A DNA stretch of 64,000 nt from Chrysemys picta bellii (taxonomy: Eukaryota; Chordata; Testudines; Emydidae). The position numbers and the translations under genes were made by a program. Under the pieces are notes generated by a model, which worked only from the letters and a program-made list of their open reading frames with translations, was not told where the DNA came from and did no database searches. The first letter of the stretch is position 1. Each line of letters starts with the position of its first letter. Shown piece by piece: positions 23,411-34,371 of the stretch. Location: positions 13,850,572 to 13,914,571 of the forward strand of contig NC_088800.1 of NCBI RefSeq assembly GCF_011386835.1, written 5' to 3'.

Positions 23411-25035
23411 GATTGCAAACTCCTTAGAGAAGGCTCTTTCTCTTACTATGTGTTTACACAGTACAAGGGGTGGGGTTTTCATTCTCAGATGGCACCTCTA
23501 GGAACTACTGTGGTATAGTTAATAATAACTGTCCAGAACTTTGCTGTTCAGGGCTGTCAGTCTGGTGTCTTTCACCAGCACTAAAATACATTTAAAAATT
23601 AAAGGGGAAAATCTGAGGCCTAAATACTTTGTTTGACAGGCAGATAGACCGGATGACTTAATACGTCTTTCCCATCTCTAGTTTCTATGCTACAGTGTTC
23701 CCTTTGAACTGACAGGTTGAGGCAGGTGTTTTGTACTGACTTGGGGTGAGAAGTTGTGAGGATTTAGTACACCATATGACTACAGCCTGCAGCAGTGAGA
23801 CGTATACATTTGCTATGGCAACCAGAAGTAGCAAATTTGCAATGATGTATGTTGCACCTACTGTGTGATTCTGACACTACACAGGTGTCCTGTGGCACTG
23901 AGGTACTGCAATGACTGGTGCCTGATTTAAAAAAAAAAAAAAAAAAAAAACCTACGCTAGCTAGGGAGAACACATGTTCCAGTACTGTACAGGGCTCTTT
24001 AATGAACTGATCGACGGGAAAACACAGGAAGAAAATCTGGGCCTTAGCTCCAGAATATCACTCCTAGCTGCAGTAAACTTAGCTGGGCACATAACAGACT
24101 CTAAATGTCAGACTCTCAGAAACAGACTTATCTGCAAAATCTAGACTTCAATTCAGAGTGAATTTTTCATCTAGTGTGACATGTCGGGGTAAATCTTACT
24201 TGTTCTTTTTAACAGAATCGTAGGCTGGATTATTTTGTTGTTGTTGTCCTCCCCCCCCGTCCCCCCTCCCCCAACGGTTAATGTTACTCATTGATTAGCT
24301 TTTCTGCTGATTGGCTTTGTAGATCCAACATGAAGCCAATCCCTGGTGGCAGCATTTGAAGCCCTTCGGTGATGCACTTCAAAGTGGGTCCGTTTTGTGC
24401 TGTTCGTTCGGGGAAATTCCTGAAACGTGGCTTATGCAGAAGGAACTTTAAAGCTGTCAGCCGCCAGGACTAGTTGCCAATAAACAGTCCTACTGAACTC
24501 TCCCATCTCCTAGGAGTTCACTCATAGCTAGGCTTGGAAGGAGTAGATTTTAATCGGTAAATGTCGATTAACATTGATTTCACCATCCACACACCAACAA
24601 ACCAAAAATATTTCCATCAATAATTATCAAAATTCACAGACAGGCAAAGTGGAAAAAAAAATGCTGCTTGAGAACTTCTTAGAGTTTGCTTTAAGGATAT
24701 TTACTTTGTATATTTTGACATCGGATGTAGACCGTTTTTGTTTTAACAGGTATAAAGCTTTAACTTCATGACTCTCAAAGTCTACTGGCATTAAATAATT
24801 GTTCCCCCCTTTTCTCTCACTCCACCATTATTTCCTGCAATTGTGAAAATGTAAATTGATAAAAACGGACAAAAAACTCACAACCCATAATTTTGCACAG
24901 CTGTGAAATTGTAAATTGAAAAAAGCTTGAAAATAAACATTGATATTATCCACCTGAATGATCAGAAAATAAAACCCAAATGCTGCCAAGCCTGCTTAGC
25001 GGTGCAGAGGCCTATAACCACTGAGGGTTTATTTT
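23411..25035. other. mostly unique non-coding sequence
   Basis: A long poly-A run at about 23929-23950 and a T/C-rich tract at 24235-24275 are the only obvious simple repeats. No exon recognised. Confidence 0.35.
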
Positions 25036-25039
25036 TGTG

Positions 25040-25110
25040 CCTGTAAGAACACACCAGTAAGCCATCTGGTATGGTATCCTGTCTTGGGCCTGCTTCAGAG
25101 CAACCCACTG
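25040..25110 (-). mobile_element. possible CR1 3'-tail relic
   Basis: TGTAAGAACACACCAGTAAG followed by CCATCTGGTATGGTATCCTG resembles the ACATAAGAAC..CCAGTATCCTG block of CR1 3' ends. Short and diverged. Confidence 0.35.
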
Positions 25111-25484
25111 GTCCACTTCAACCAGTATCTCACCTCCTCCCCTACCAGAATGGGCAATTTTTCAGTGGGTTGGGATTAAGATAACGCTTGTTAATTAAGA
25201 AGCTGAACAAGGACTCCAGCCTAGCTGCTTCACCGCCCAGCAACCAACCGCTCTGTTCAGCTCTTTCAGGCAGAGGACAGCCTGTCACAACAGAAGAAAA
25301 TAGAGACAGTCATTGAGGTGCAGTTAACCAAACCAGGAGATCCTTCACTACACAGCTAGTCACTGTCCAGGACTGCAAATTCTAGTAGTACCACCTAGCC
25401 TCCTGCTGTCCAGAATGGGCCAATGAACCAGCTAGCCCAGTTTCCAGCCTTCAGTGGGGTGCAAGGCTCAATCAGGAGCAGCGG

Positions 25485-25855
25485 AAGCTCTCTAAAAATG
25501 GGGGGCCACCGGCATCTGACCTGTGGCCTTGCAACCTCCACTGCTGCTTCGCCCCAAAGCCCCATCCCCCACGCTGCCCCTTCCCCGCAAGCCCCTGCCC
25601 TTGCACTGCCCATTCCACTGAGGCCCTACCCTCCTGCCACCCTTTCTTCCCAAGCCTCTGCTCTCACACTGCCCTGCCTCCAACCTCTCCCCATGCCACC
25701 TCTTTCCCCGAGACCCCGCTCCCATACCACCTCTTCCCTTCAAGACCCTGCCCCCCCACTCACTCCTCTCCACCTCCTCTCCCGCATCGCTCACCCTTAC
25801 GGCCAGTAAAAAGTGATGGGGGCATTGCCCCCTAACCCCTACCCCTTTTCTTTCA
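25485..25855. repeat. C-rich degenerate repeat
   Basis: Words such as CCCCATCCCC and CCCTGCCCTTGCACTGCCC recur between AAAAATGGGGGGCCACCGGC and GATGGGGGCATTGCCCCC. This is probably a decayed non-autonomous element. Open frames on both strands are compositional artefacts. Confidence 0.45.
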
Positions 25856-25965
25856 TAGTATTGGGGAAATAATTATTTCCTTTTGTTTCAGAGACCGACA
25901 AGAACCTGATCTCTGAAGAGCATTGACATCAGCAGGAGTCCTGTACATTGCCTATATTACAGATG

Positions 25966-26260
25966 TGTTATCATTATTAGTATTGCTATTTATTTGTTAT
26001 GCGGGAGCACCGAGGGAACCCCAGCTGCAGACCAGGACCCCACAGTGCTAGATGCTGCATAAACACAGATTATAGGGAGAGTCTCAGCCCCCCAATGTTG
26101 ATACTCTAGGCATAAGATGAGAGACAACAGGTGGATACAATGAAGAGCCTGGGTGGGACCACAAGAAAACACTAATGGAGCAAGCATACAAGAAGGGCCA
26201 GCAGCGGGGTAAGGTGCAGACAGAAGGTATGCTCTGCGCATACATCCCATGATCCCACAA
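25966..26260 (+). repeat. ancient dispersed repeat, first of two adjacent copies
   Basis: TATTTATTTGTTATGCGGGA, GACCAGGACCCCACAGTGCT and AGATGCTGCATAAACACAGA match the repeat at 19868, with a more divergent tail. Confidence 0.6.
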
Positions 26261-26264
26261 GTTC

Positions 26265-26400
26265 TATTATTTAATATTTATACTATAATGGCATCCAGCA
26301 GCTCCAATCAGCATCCGGATCCCATGGCACTAGGTGCTGGGCACTCAAATACAAAGACCTGATCCTTGCCCTAAAGAGCTGACAGTCTAGAAGGCAAGTG
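26265..26400 (+). repeat. ancient dispersed repeat, second adjacent copy
   Basis: GGATCCCATGGCACTAGGTG and CTTGCCCTAAAGAGCTGACA followed by GTCTAGAAGG place it in the same family as 19868 and 36460. Confidence 0.6.
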
Positions 26401-26562
26401 ACGTGCCAAGCCAAAGAGGGATACAGTCAAATACATACATTTCCATGGGTACTTTGAAATAGTTGGATTTATTTTATAAGTACATGAAGGAAGAGCCAAG
26501 TTTCCCTCTCCACCCTAGTGTCATTAATTGGCTGATCCAAAACAGGGCAGTGATAGGTGAAT

Positions 26563-26736
26563 TGCCGAGGGACGTACTGGCTGCCGCTTCCAGCAGCCCC
26601 CATTGGCCCGGAGCAGTGATCCACGGCCAGTGGAGCCGTGATCGTCCGGACCTGCGGACGGGGCAGGTAAACAAACTGGCCCGGCCCACCAGGGGCTTTC
26701 TCTACACAAGCGGCGGACCCAGTTTAAGAAACCCTG
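26563..26736. mobile_element. half of a palindromic hAT MITE
   Basis: Contains only the right arm of the element type seen complete at 42451-42783. It includes CAGCCCCCATTGGCCCGGAG, a GATCGTCCGGACCTGCGGAC block, GGCAGGTAAACAAACTGGCC and a terminal AGTTTAAGAAACCCTG. The left arm is missing, so this is a deleted copy. Confidence 0.75.
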
Positions 26737-26909
26737 CCTAAAATAATGCACCCTCTCCCAGTCCTCAAGTCCTGCTGTCTGCGCTAGGCATCTCCTTACT
26801 TCCCATGTGGTTCTGTTGTAGTTTATCCCAAAGGGACCGAGCGTCAGTTTAAATCCTTCATGAAGGGACAGTTAAAAACGTTACCAGCTTAAAAACGTTT
26901 TGTTGTCAC

Positions 26910-26932
26910 TTGCTGCTGCTGCTGCTGTTGTT
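26910..26932. repeat. (CTG)n short microsatellite
   Basis: TGCTGCTGCTGCTGTTGTT run. Confidence 0.8.
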
Positions 26933-27042
26933 TAGCTCTCATCTTAATAAAAAGGAAAAACACTTCCAGGAGCTGTTTTGTAGTGCTAATGAAGATGTGA
27001 GACAAAGGGACCTGGAGAAGGGGGGCCTGTGGGGGAAGAACC

Positions 27043-27062
27043 AGAGAGAGAGAGAGAGAGAG
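27043..27062. repeat. (GA)n microsatellite
   Basis: Uninterrupted GA dinucleotides. Confidence 0.85.
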
Positions 27063-27125
27063 CTGGTGGCAGATTGAGGGGTTACTGCCAAATGGAACTT
27101 CACATGAGAGCACAATGGTTCGAAG

Positions 27126-27428
27126 CAGGGGCGGCTCCAAGCACCAGTGCAGCAAGTGCATGCCTGGGGCGGGAAGCCGCGGGGGGCGCCCTGCCGGTCA
27201 CTGTGAGGGCAGCAGGCAGGAGGCTTTCGGTGGCATGCCTGCAGGAGGTCCATCGGTCCCGCGGCTTCGGTGGCAATTCGGCAGTGGGGATGCTGATGGC
27301 GCGGCACCGGTGGACCTCCCACAGACATGACGCCGAATCCGCGTGAGCAGCGGACCGCCCGCAGGCGCGCCGCCGAAAGCTGCCTGCCTCCCGTGCTTGG
27401 GGCAGCAAAAAACATAGAGCCGCCCCTG
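27126..27428. mobile_element. hAT MITE, CAGGGGCGGCTCCA family
   Basis: Starts CAGGGGCGGCTCCAAGCACC and ends in the complementary GAGCCGCCCCTG. The 8-bp flanks GTTCGAAG (27118-27125) and GTTCAAAG (27429-27436) differ at one CpG position. The GC-rich interior is non-coding despite several overlapping open frames on both strands. Confidence 0.9.
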
Positions 27429-27459
27429 GTTCAAAGAAGCTGCTTCGCTGCCTTTAGGC

Positions 27460-27777
27460 CAGTGGTTCTCAACCAGGGGTATGCATATCCCGGGGGTACT
27501 CAGAGGTCTTCCAGGGGGTACATCAGCTCATCTAGATATTTGCTTAGTTTTACAACAGGCTACAGAAAAAGAACGAGCGAAATCAGTACAAAGGAAAATT
27601 TCATAGAGACAAACAAGAAAGTCAGCAATTTGCCAGTAACAGTGGCTATGGCACTTTTGTATTTTTATGTCTGATATTGTAAACAAGTCATTTTTAAGTG
27701 AGGTGAAACTTGGGGTACGCAAGACAAATCAGACTCCTGAAAGGGGTACAGTAGCCTGGAAAGGTTGAGAACCACTG
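27460..27777. mobile_element. hAT MITE with CAGTGGTTCTCAACC ends
   Basis: The left end CAGTGGTTCTCAACCAGGGG and right end GGTTGAGAACCACTG are complementary. Flanks CTTTAGGC and CTCTAGGG are a 6/8 match, both centred on TA. The AT-rich interior has no transposase. Confidence 0.85.
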
Positions 27778-27780
27778 CTC

Positions 27781-27902
27781 TAGGGTGACCAGATGTCCCT
27801 ATTTTATAGGGACAGTCCAGATATTTGGGGCTTTTTCTTATGTAGGTGCCTTTTACCCCTGACCCCCATCCCAATTTTTCACACTTGCTAGCTGGACATC
27901 CG
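27781..27902. mobile_element. MITE-like repeat AGGGTGACCAGATGTCC
   Basis: TAGGGTGACCAGATGTCCCT, TATAGGGACAGTCCAGATAT, GGGGCTTTTTCTTATGTAGG and CACACTTGCTAGCTGGACAT form a compact repeat. It has partly complementary ends (ACCAGATGTCC against GGACATC) and abuts the hAT MITE at 27777. Confidence 0.6.
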
Positions 27903-27961
27903 AGTTGCCTCTCATCTCCGATAAGCAAACCGATGGCAGAGTTGAAATGGAATTAGACCAG

Positions 27962-28132
27962 AAATGCAGATAGCTCAGTGGTTTGAGTGTTGGCCTGCTA
28001 AACCCAGGGTTGTGAGTTGAATCCTTGAGGGGGCCACTCGGGAATCTGGGGCAAAAATCAGTACTTGGTCTTGCTAGTGAAGGCAGGGGGCTGGACTCAA
28101 TGACCTTTCAAGGTCCCTTCCAGTTCTAGGAG
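27962..28132 (+). repeat. tRNA-derived SINE with CR1-like tail
   Basis: The head has an A box TAGCTCAGTGG (27971-27981) and a B-box-like GAGTTGAATCC (28014-28024) with tRNA spacing. The tail GGGGCTGGACTCAATGACCT, TTCAAGGTCCCTTCCAGTTC and TAGGAGAT is the conserved 3' end of CR1. This is the structure described for tortoise Pol III/SINEs, which borrow the CR1 tail for retrotransposition. It is the best single hint in the window that the host is a turtle. Confidence 0.88.
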
Positions 28133-29874
28133 ATGGGATTTTACACAAGGCATTTCTCCAGCCAGCTGTTGCCTGCATCCTTACCAAGTTCCTGGACAGT
28201 GGCTTACTACGGTGCAGTACCCAGGTACTTCTGGGTTTCACTGGCATGGAGCCGGGAGACGGGGGAGGGCTTTGATGAGTTTGTGGGCGGTGATGGAGTT
28301 GACGTGGAGAAGAAACCTGGGCCTGATCCTGCAGGGTGCTAAGTGCTTTCAACATCCAGGGGTCTCAGTGGCCCTCAGTGGTACTTGGCAATCCGCAGGA
28401 GGTGCTTAGTGCCTTCCTGGAGCATGCCGAGGTTGGCTAAAGCCTGGCCATCATTCCATTCACCTGCTCTTTGCCTTTTGATGGGACAGATTATAATGGA
28501 AGCTAAGCCTCCAAAGAGCTTGCTAGAAAGGCTTGGCTCATCTCATTGATGCCGCTACCTTACTCTTGGCTAAACTTCTTCCTCCTGTGCCAATCTCAAT
28601 AATAACAGTTCACAAGACCAGTGAATAGCCTAGATGCACCTCACCACCTCAGATCTGTGGACCGATGTGCTCCCCTTCCTTCTGTACAGCCTCTTCTAAG
28701 GCAACATCTCCCTCTTCTCCAGATGCCACAGAGCCGTCCACATGGGAGGGGGCGAGTTTAGGTTGGCCAGGGCAGGAATAGGATTGGTGGGTCCTCGGGA
28801 CCTCTGAAAATCGGGCTGCTTTTATTTTAGGTGCCTAAACCCAGATTGATGAGCCTAATTTTAGTCCCCCAGGTTTGGAATTGTTGGAGTCGAGGCTTTG
28901 GCCCGGTGCGTCTATTCTTAATGACTAAAGAGGGATATTAGCTTTGCTTGTGACGGGTGCTGTCAAAAAACAGATATCAAAATTAAAGATCAGCGGCCTC
29001 TGGATTTCAACTTTCATTTAATTTCCTGGCATTTGATGTGCATGCTCATAAGTCGCAGATTTAATGATACACGTATTCATTGTGCATTTGACTCCAGAGC
29101 TGGAATCCATGGGCTTGATCCGAAGCAGACAAAGGAAAGACTCCACTTAACTTCAGTGGGCTTCAGAAAAGGCCCTGTGCAGGCACTGTCGATTTACCAA
29201 GGCTCCTTTGTTGGATATGTTTGGGCCATGTCCCTGATTGATTATTTTGTGCCAGTTATTATCCATCAACCGGGATTAGAGGAGGAAAAAGTATGTACTT
29301 TGTCAACTTTGTTCTTCCTTGCAATTTTAAGACAACAGTACCAACCGCCCTCTCTGCCCCCATCCTGCTTTTGCTCCATCTATTTGGTATGTTTCCCTCC
29401 TAAATTATCAGTGATTAATTTTTTTATTCCTTTTCATAAAATGAAACAAAACACACAATGATATGGAGGCAGCCAAAGGTCCTTGCTAATTGTGGCTGTG
29501 AGCAGTTACTACCCAGGACGGGGGTCAGGAAAGTTTTCTTTTAATGGCTTGTGCATAGATTGGAGGCAGCTTTCATATATACAGCCTTGCATTTCTGAAG
29601 CTAACATGGATTAAAGACAACTCCCCCCCCCAAAAAACAAAACATTGTTATAAAACTTTGGGAATTTGGTTTGTTTTTTTCCCCCTTAAGTAAAAAGGGT
29701 CCATATGGACTCTACTGAGAGTTAGCAATTAGCATGTGCTGGGGGAAGCAGAAGGGAGAAGCAAGCAACATCTTGATGGCTACCCTTGATGTGTTACCGG
29801 CACTGGGAGTGAAGACTAAGGTTTCAGCCCAGGGCAGCTAATAAAAACATGAAGTGTTTCCTGGGAAATGTTGT
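28133..29874. other. unique non-coding sequence
   Basis: No exon recognised. The AT-rich block at about 28900-29090 looks non-repetitive and may be constrained. An open frame at 29033-29461 (142 codons) has no recognisable domain and is probably chance. Confidence 0.35.
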
Positions 29875-29882
29875 GCTTCATT

Positions 29883-30076
29883 CAGGGCCGGCTCCAGGCA
29901 CCAGCTTGCCAAGCAGGTGCTTGGGGCGGCCACTCCAGAGAGGGGCGGCACGTCGAGCTCTTCGGCGGCAATTCGGTGGACAGTCCCTCATTCTGGCTTG
30001 GAGCAAAGGACCTCCCCCACGATCGCGGCTTTTTTTTTGGCTTCTTGGGGCAGCCAAAACCCTGGAGCCGGCCCTG
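29883..30076. mobile_element. hAT MITE, CAGGGCCGGCTCCAG family
   Basis: Ends CAGGGCCGGCTCCAGGCACC and CTGGAGCCGGCCCTG are inverted repeats. A perfect 8-bp target duplication GCTTCATT lies at 29875-29882 and 30077-30084. At 194 bp it is nearly the same length as its relative at 7043-7238. Confidence 0.94.
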
Positions 30077-30084
30077 GCTTCATT

Positions 30085-30667
30085 GTTCAAGGCTCTACAA
30101 AGCAGAACTAGTGCAGCTCACTGCTTCCAGTGATCATGGCCTCTGTGAATGCAACTGCCAGGTGAACTGCATTTCACTTCTCCTTTCATGCCATAATTAC
30201 ACTCATTAGGAGTCCGTTCCTGAAGTCCTTCATACGGGTAACTTGAGCAGAGGGGGTCCTGAGATCATGGAGCCAGGCCTGGCAAGAGGAGCACAGAAGA
30301 AGAGGGTGCACCTTTGTTGTATACTCCTTGGTTGCTGAATCCCTCTCTGTGTCAGACAAATGAGTTTCCAGTTCTGCAGCATGGGAAGAAGGGGAGAAGA
30401 AAGGCAGAGGGAGTTGGCTGTTTCTTTCAGATTCTCCCACCACCCTAACTCCTATAGGGGAATCTAGCAGATGCTGATACAGAGAGAGTGACTATTTATT
30501 TGACTTGCCCTCTGAGTTGTGTAACTCTCCTTTGGAGGTGGAGGTTTCTGGGAACAGTCCAGTAGGGGAAAACCTAGAAGTAAGGTTCCTGCAGAAACTG
30601 TTCTGTCCAGGAGCCTTTGGGGCCTGGCAATCGACCAGTCCCTCTGCTGGTCTCCCCAAGATCCATG
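30085..30667. other. unique non-coding sequence
   Basis: No repeat or exon recognised. Confidence 0.35.
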
Positions 30668-30675
30668 GTTTAAGG

Positions 30676-31116
30676 CAGGGGAGGCCAACCTGTGGCTCCG
30701 GAGCCACATGCAGCTCTTCAGAAGTTAATATGCGGCTCCTTGTATAGGCATCGACTCTGGGGCTGGAGCTACAGGCACCAACTTTCCAATGTGCCGGGCG
30801 GGGTGCTCACTGCTCAACTCCTGGCTCTGCCACAGGCCCTGCCCCCACTCCACCCCTTTCCGCCCCCTCCCCTGAGCTGCCGTGCCCTCGCTCCTCCCTC
30901 TTCCCCCCAGAGCCTCCTGCACGCCATGAAACAGCTGATCGCAAGGTGCGGGGAGGGAGGGGGAGGCACTGATCTGCAGGGTTGCCGGTGGGCAGGAGGT
31001 GTTGGGAGCGGCGTGGGGGAGCTGGTGGGGGGCTGCTGACATATTCCTGTGGCTCTTTTTGGCAATGTACATAGGTAAATTCTGGCTCTTTCTCAGGCTC
31101 AGGTTGGCCACCCCTG
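30676..31116. mobile_element. hAT MITE with CAGGGGAGGCCAACCTG ends
   Basis: The left terminus CAGGGGAGGCCAACCTG pairs with right CAGGTTGGCCACCCCTG. A perfect 8-bp target duplication GTTTAAGG lies at 30668-30675 and 31117-31124. The C-rich interior has no transposase. Confidence 0.92.
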
Positions 31117-31124
31117 GTTTAAGG

Positions 31125-31860
31125 GAGTAATAATAGTAATAATGAATGACAGAAATACTACTTAGCTCTGCAACTCCAGGGAGTGGACAGAAGGCAGCAA
31201 AGCATTCTGTGCTCGTGGAGAAATTCTAAGGAAACTCTGCAAATGAAAACTCAGGAAGTGTCCTCTCTTCTCTGCAGTTTATTATTTACATCATTATTTA
31301 CATCATTATTTACTCTGACAACTCCCCACCACCACCGCTGTAATTAATGGACGTTTCATTTGAGAGAAGACTCCAGTATTTAGCCTAGTGTATGTTTTAT
31401 CCTTTACCTTGCAGCAAGACTGCCCTTTAGTAGTTCCTCTGCTGAAACAGGAATGTATTTATCTCACTTTCCCCACAAGGTTTCCATCGTTTTCCCAGGC
31501 CGCTTTCCCTAACTGCTCCTCTGTGTGCCCACTCCCTCCCTTTCAGTCCTTTTTTAGTTTATCATTTGATCCAGCCACGTGGTGGTTCACATAACGATGG
31601 GCCTGTTGTAACCAGTTAATGACTGGCTACTAACATGACACTCCCTTGCAAAGCTGCATACATTATTCTGAGGAAACAGAAGTTATGTCTGAAACTACAG
31701 GCCCCAGTGCCTTGAACTAACTGGGATTCTCTGTTACCTGTAGCAGTAATAATGCTGTAGCTCTGTGGGATTACAGAGACCAGAAGGTCGCCCACATAGA
31801 GTTGAGAGGGTCAGACATTCCCACCCAGTAGAGGGCACTGGTGATACATACACACTGCTC
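31125..31860. other. mostly unique non-coding sequence
   Basis: A short tandem repeat of ATTATTTACATC (about three units) lies at 31267-31312. No exon recognised. Confidence 0.4.
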
Positions 31861-31947
31861 AAGATACAAAGTAGCAGCCGTGTTAGTCTGTATCCGCAAA
31901 AAGAACAGGAGTACTTGTGGCACCTTAGAGACTAACAAATTTATTTC

Positions 31948-31990
31948 AGCATAAGCTTTCGTGGGCTGCAGCTCACTTCTTCAGATGCAT
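31948..31990 (-). ncRNA. hammerhead-ribozyme-like motif in Penelope tail (decayed)
   Basis: On the minus strand CTGAAGA is followed by a short hairpin (GTGAGC, loop TGCA, GCCCAC with one mismatch), then GAAA and a mini-hairpin AGC-TTAT-GCT. That is the CUGANGA / helix II / GAAA / helix III order of a hammerhead core. Penelope-like elements are known to carry such motifs. Against activity here: one extra A lies before helix II, G follows the helix III uridine where H is expected, and there is no evident helix I. Confidence 0.3.
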
Positions 31991-32154
31991 AGAGTGGAAC
32001 ACACAGACAGAAGATATTTATACATACAGAGAACATGAAAAGATGGAAATACGCATACCGATTGTAAGAGGCCAATCAATTGAGATGAGCTATCAGTAGC
32101 AACAGAAGAAAAAACTTTGAAGTGATAATCGAAATGACCATAGAAGGTGTGAGG

Positions 32155-32489
32155 CAGGGGTCGGCAACGTTTGGCACGCGGCTCGCCAGGGTAAGTACCC
32201 TGGTGGGCCGGGCCAGTTTTATTTACCTGCTGACGCAGCAGGTTCGGCCGATCACGGCCCCCACTGGCCGCGGTTCGCCGTCCCGGGCCAATGGGGGTGG
32301 CGGGAAGCCGCGGCCAGCACATCGCTCGCCCGCGCCGCTTCTCACCGCCCCCATTGGCCCGGGACGGCGAACTGCGGCCAGTGGGGGCCGCGATCGGCCG
32401 AACCTGCCGCGTCAGCAGGTAAATAAACTGGCCTGGCCCACCAGGGTGCTTATCCTGGCGAGCTGCATGCCAAACATTGCCGACCCCTG
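32155..32489. mobile_element. palindromic hAT MITE, CAGGGGTCGGCAACG family
   Basis: Ends CAGGGGTCGGCAACGTTTGG and its imperfect complement ..AACATTGCCGACCCCTG. A perfect 8-bp duplication GTGTGAGG lies at 32147-32154 and 32490-32497. The two halves are near-complementary along most of the 335 bp. It is inserted in the Penelope-like element and is therefore younger. Same family as 50411 and 55351. Confidence 0.94.
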
Positions 32490-33180
32490 GTGTGAGGAGA
32501 ACTTAACATGGGGGGAAAAAATTTCAATTAGTGTAATGACCCAACCATTCCCAGTCTCTGTTTAGGCCTAAGTTAAGTGTGTCTAATTTGCATATTAATT
32601 CGAGTTCAGCAGTCTCTCTTTGGAGTCTGTTTTTGAAGTTTTTTTGTTGCAAAACTAACTTCAACCTCTCTAATCACTCAGTGACAGACCTGAAGGTGTG
32701 TTCTCCCACTGGTTTTTGAATCTTATGATTCCTGATGTCAGATTTGTGTCCATTTATTCTTTTTGCAGAGACTGTCCAGTTTGGCCAATGTACATGGCAG
32801 AGGGGCATTGCTGGCACATGATGGCATATGTCACGTTGGCAGAGGTGCAGGTGAACAAGCCCCTGATGGTGTGGCTGATGTGCTTAGGTCCTATGATGGT
32901 GTCGATTGAATAGATATGTGGACAGAGCTGGCATCAGGCTTTGTTACAAGGATAGGTTCCTGGGTTAGTGTTTTTGATGTATGGTGTGCGGTTGCTGGCG
33001 AATATTTGCTTTAGTTTGGGGTATTGTCTGTAAGCAAGGACAGGTCTGTCTCCCAAGATCTGTGAGAGCGAGGGATCATCTTTCAGGATAGGTTGTAGAT
33101 CTTTGATGATGCGCTGGAGAGGTTTCAGTTGGGGGCTGAAGGTGGCGGCTAGTGGCGTTCTGCTCAAGATGTTAGATTGC

Positions 33181-34363
33181 TATAGCTCAATCGTTGCCAC
33201 GACGACAAACTTTGATCGACTTTGGTGTAGTATTAAGCTGAAGGAGAAGTTGACTTAGGCCAGGCCAGGGAAAGCTGCTCTTATGAATATTGTGAGTGTG
33301 TTGTTGTGCATGTGTGTATTTGTGTGTGTATGTGCATCTGCACATAGGGGCAATAAAACAGAAATTGACTGGAACCTTTGTCCCAGACTGGAGACTGAAA
33401 CAGAATCAAGCTTTCTTGTAGTGCAGAAATGTCCTGATAACTTTTGTTTCTTCTGTGGCTGCTGCCTCTGCACTGCTTGGTTCCAACCATCCAGAGGCAT
33501 AAATGATTTAAGATCACAAGACAAGCTGTTCCCAAGGGTTTCTAGTCTGGCTGGGATCAGGGCTGGGGCTGAAAATCTCACAGAAAAGTCTGTCCTTGTG
33601 AATTACCAGGCCAATTTTGCAGACTCAAGAGATTTGGAGAGTTCAGATCAGAGGTACTGCCAGTATTTTAACAAGGGGGCTCCCACAGAAATGTCCTTCA
33701 TGAGCCTGCGATAAACCTCATGTATCGGGTTCCATATGCATACAGAGAGGAGCAGGGGCTTGTATTCCTTTGCTTTCCCATCAGAACCACATTTAGGGGA
33801 GGGAGGCAACACTATTTTGCAAACAAGTGCAGATGACATGTGCTCCTCTGGCAGTGTTTCTATTTTGTTCCTGAGCACTATGCTGATAGCGTAACGCCAG
33901 GTTCGGCTTGAGTATTTTGCAATGGGGGAGGTGGGGGGGAAGAGCTTGTATGGGAACCTGGATAGCCTTTCCCAGGGCAACATTTCTGAAAATGATTGAC
34001 TCATCCCATTCATTCCAGCGGCCAAAAATGACTCTTTGGTATGATTTTTATGAGCCTGAAGGGGTAAATCGCCTCTGGCCAGGATGGTTTAGCAATAACT
34101 GAAGATGGGATGGGGAGAACTCCATCCATCAGTGAGACAATTCCAGCCAGTTCTGATTGGGACAGGATGCCTGAGAGCCACTCTGGCCATCCCTGCTCTA
34201 GGCTTTCAGCTGCTTCTCCAAACACAATGATGTTCACCCAGCGGAGGTTATTTTAGGCTGTAAACATCGGGGAGGAATATCAAATGGGAACACTCTAACT
34301 GGTACCTACTGCCTTTTCTGAAATGGAGGGGGGGCAACTTTCTCTCAGCTTGTCTTAGACAGG
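33181..34363. other. unique non-coding sequence
   Basis: Contains a GT-rich simple stretch at about 33295-33340. No exon or mobile element recognised; the 143-codon open frame here has no recognisable domain. Confidence 0.35.
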
Positions 34364-34371
34364 CTTTAAAG

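Larger units (their letters stand above)
31866..33180 (-). mobile_element. Penelope-like element, 5'-truncated, GIY-YIG region
   Basis: Read on the minus strand, 33167-32934 encodes a stretch with FSPQLKPLQRIIKDLQPIL and YRQYPKLKQIF followed by NPGTYPCN. This is the RT-to-endonuclease linker typical of Penelope-like elements. After one in-frame stop the same frame continues with a Cys-rich segment (CQLCPH) and then MYIGQTGQSLQKRINGHKSD, the core of a GIY-YIG nuclease. The tail (about 32150-31866) ends in a conserved 3' segment with AAATTTGTTAGTCTCTAAGG and GTGCCACAAGTACTCCTG. The RT domain is missing and stops interrupt the rest. A hAT MITE sits at 32155-32489. Confidence 0.82.

Noticed and set aside
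25423..25809. 128-codon Pro/Leu-rich frame
   Set aside because: Composition reflects a degenerate C-rich repeat.
27962..28035. functional tRNA gene
   Set aside because: Boxes A and B are present but the cloverleaf is degraded and a CR1-type tail follows; it is a SINE.
31267..31312. CRISPR-like short repeat array
   Set aside because: Only three directly abutting 12-bp AT-rich units with no spacers, in vertebrate DNA.
32122..32565. 147-codon frame
   Set aside because: Runs through a palindromic hAT MITE and into Penelope antisense sequence.
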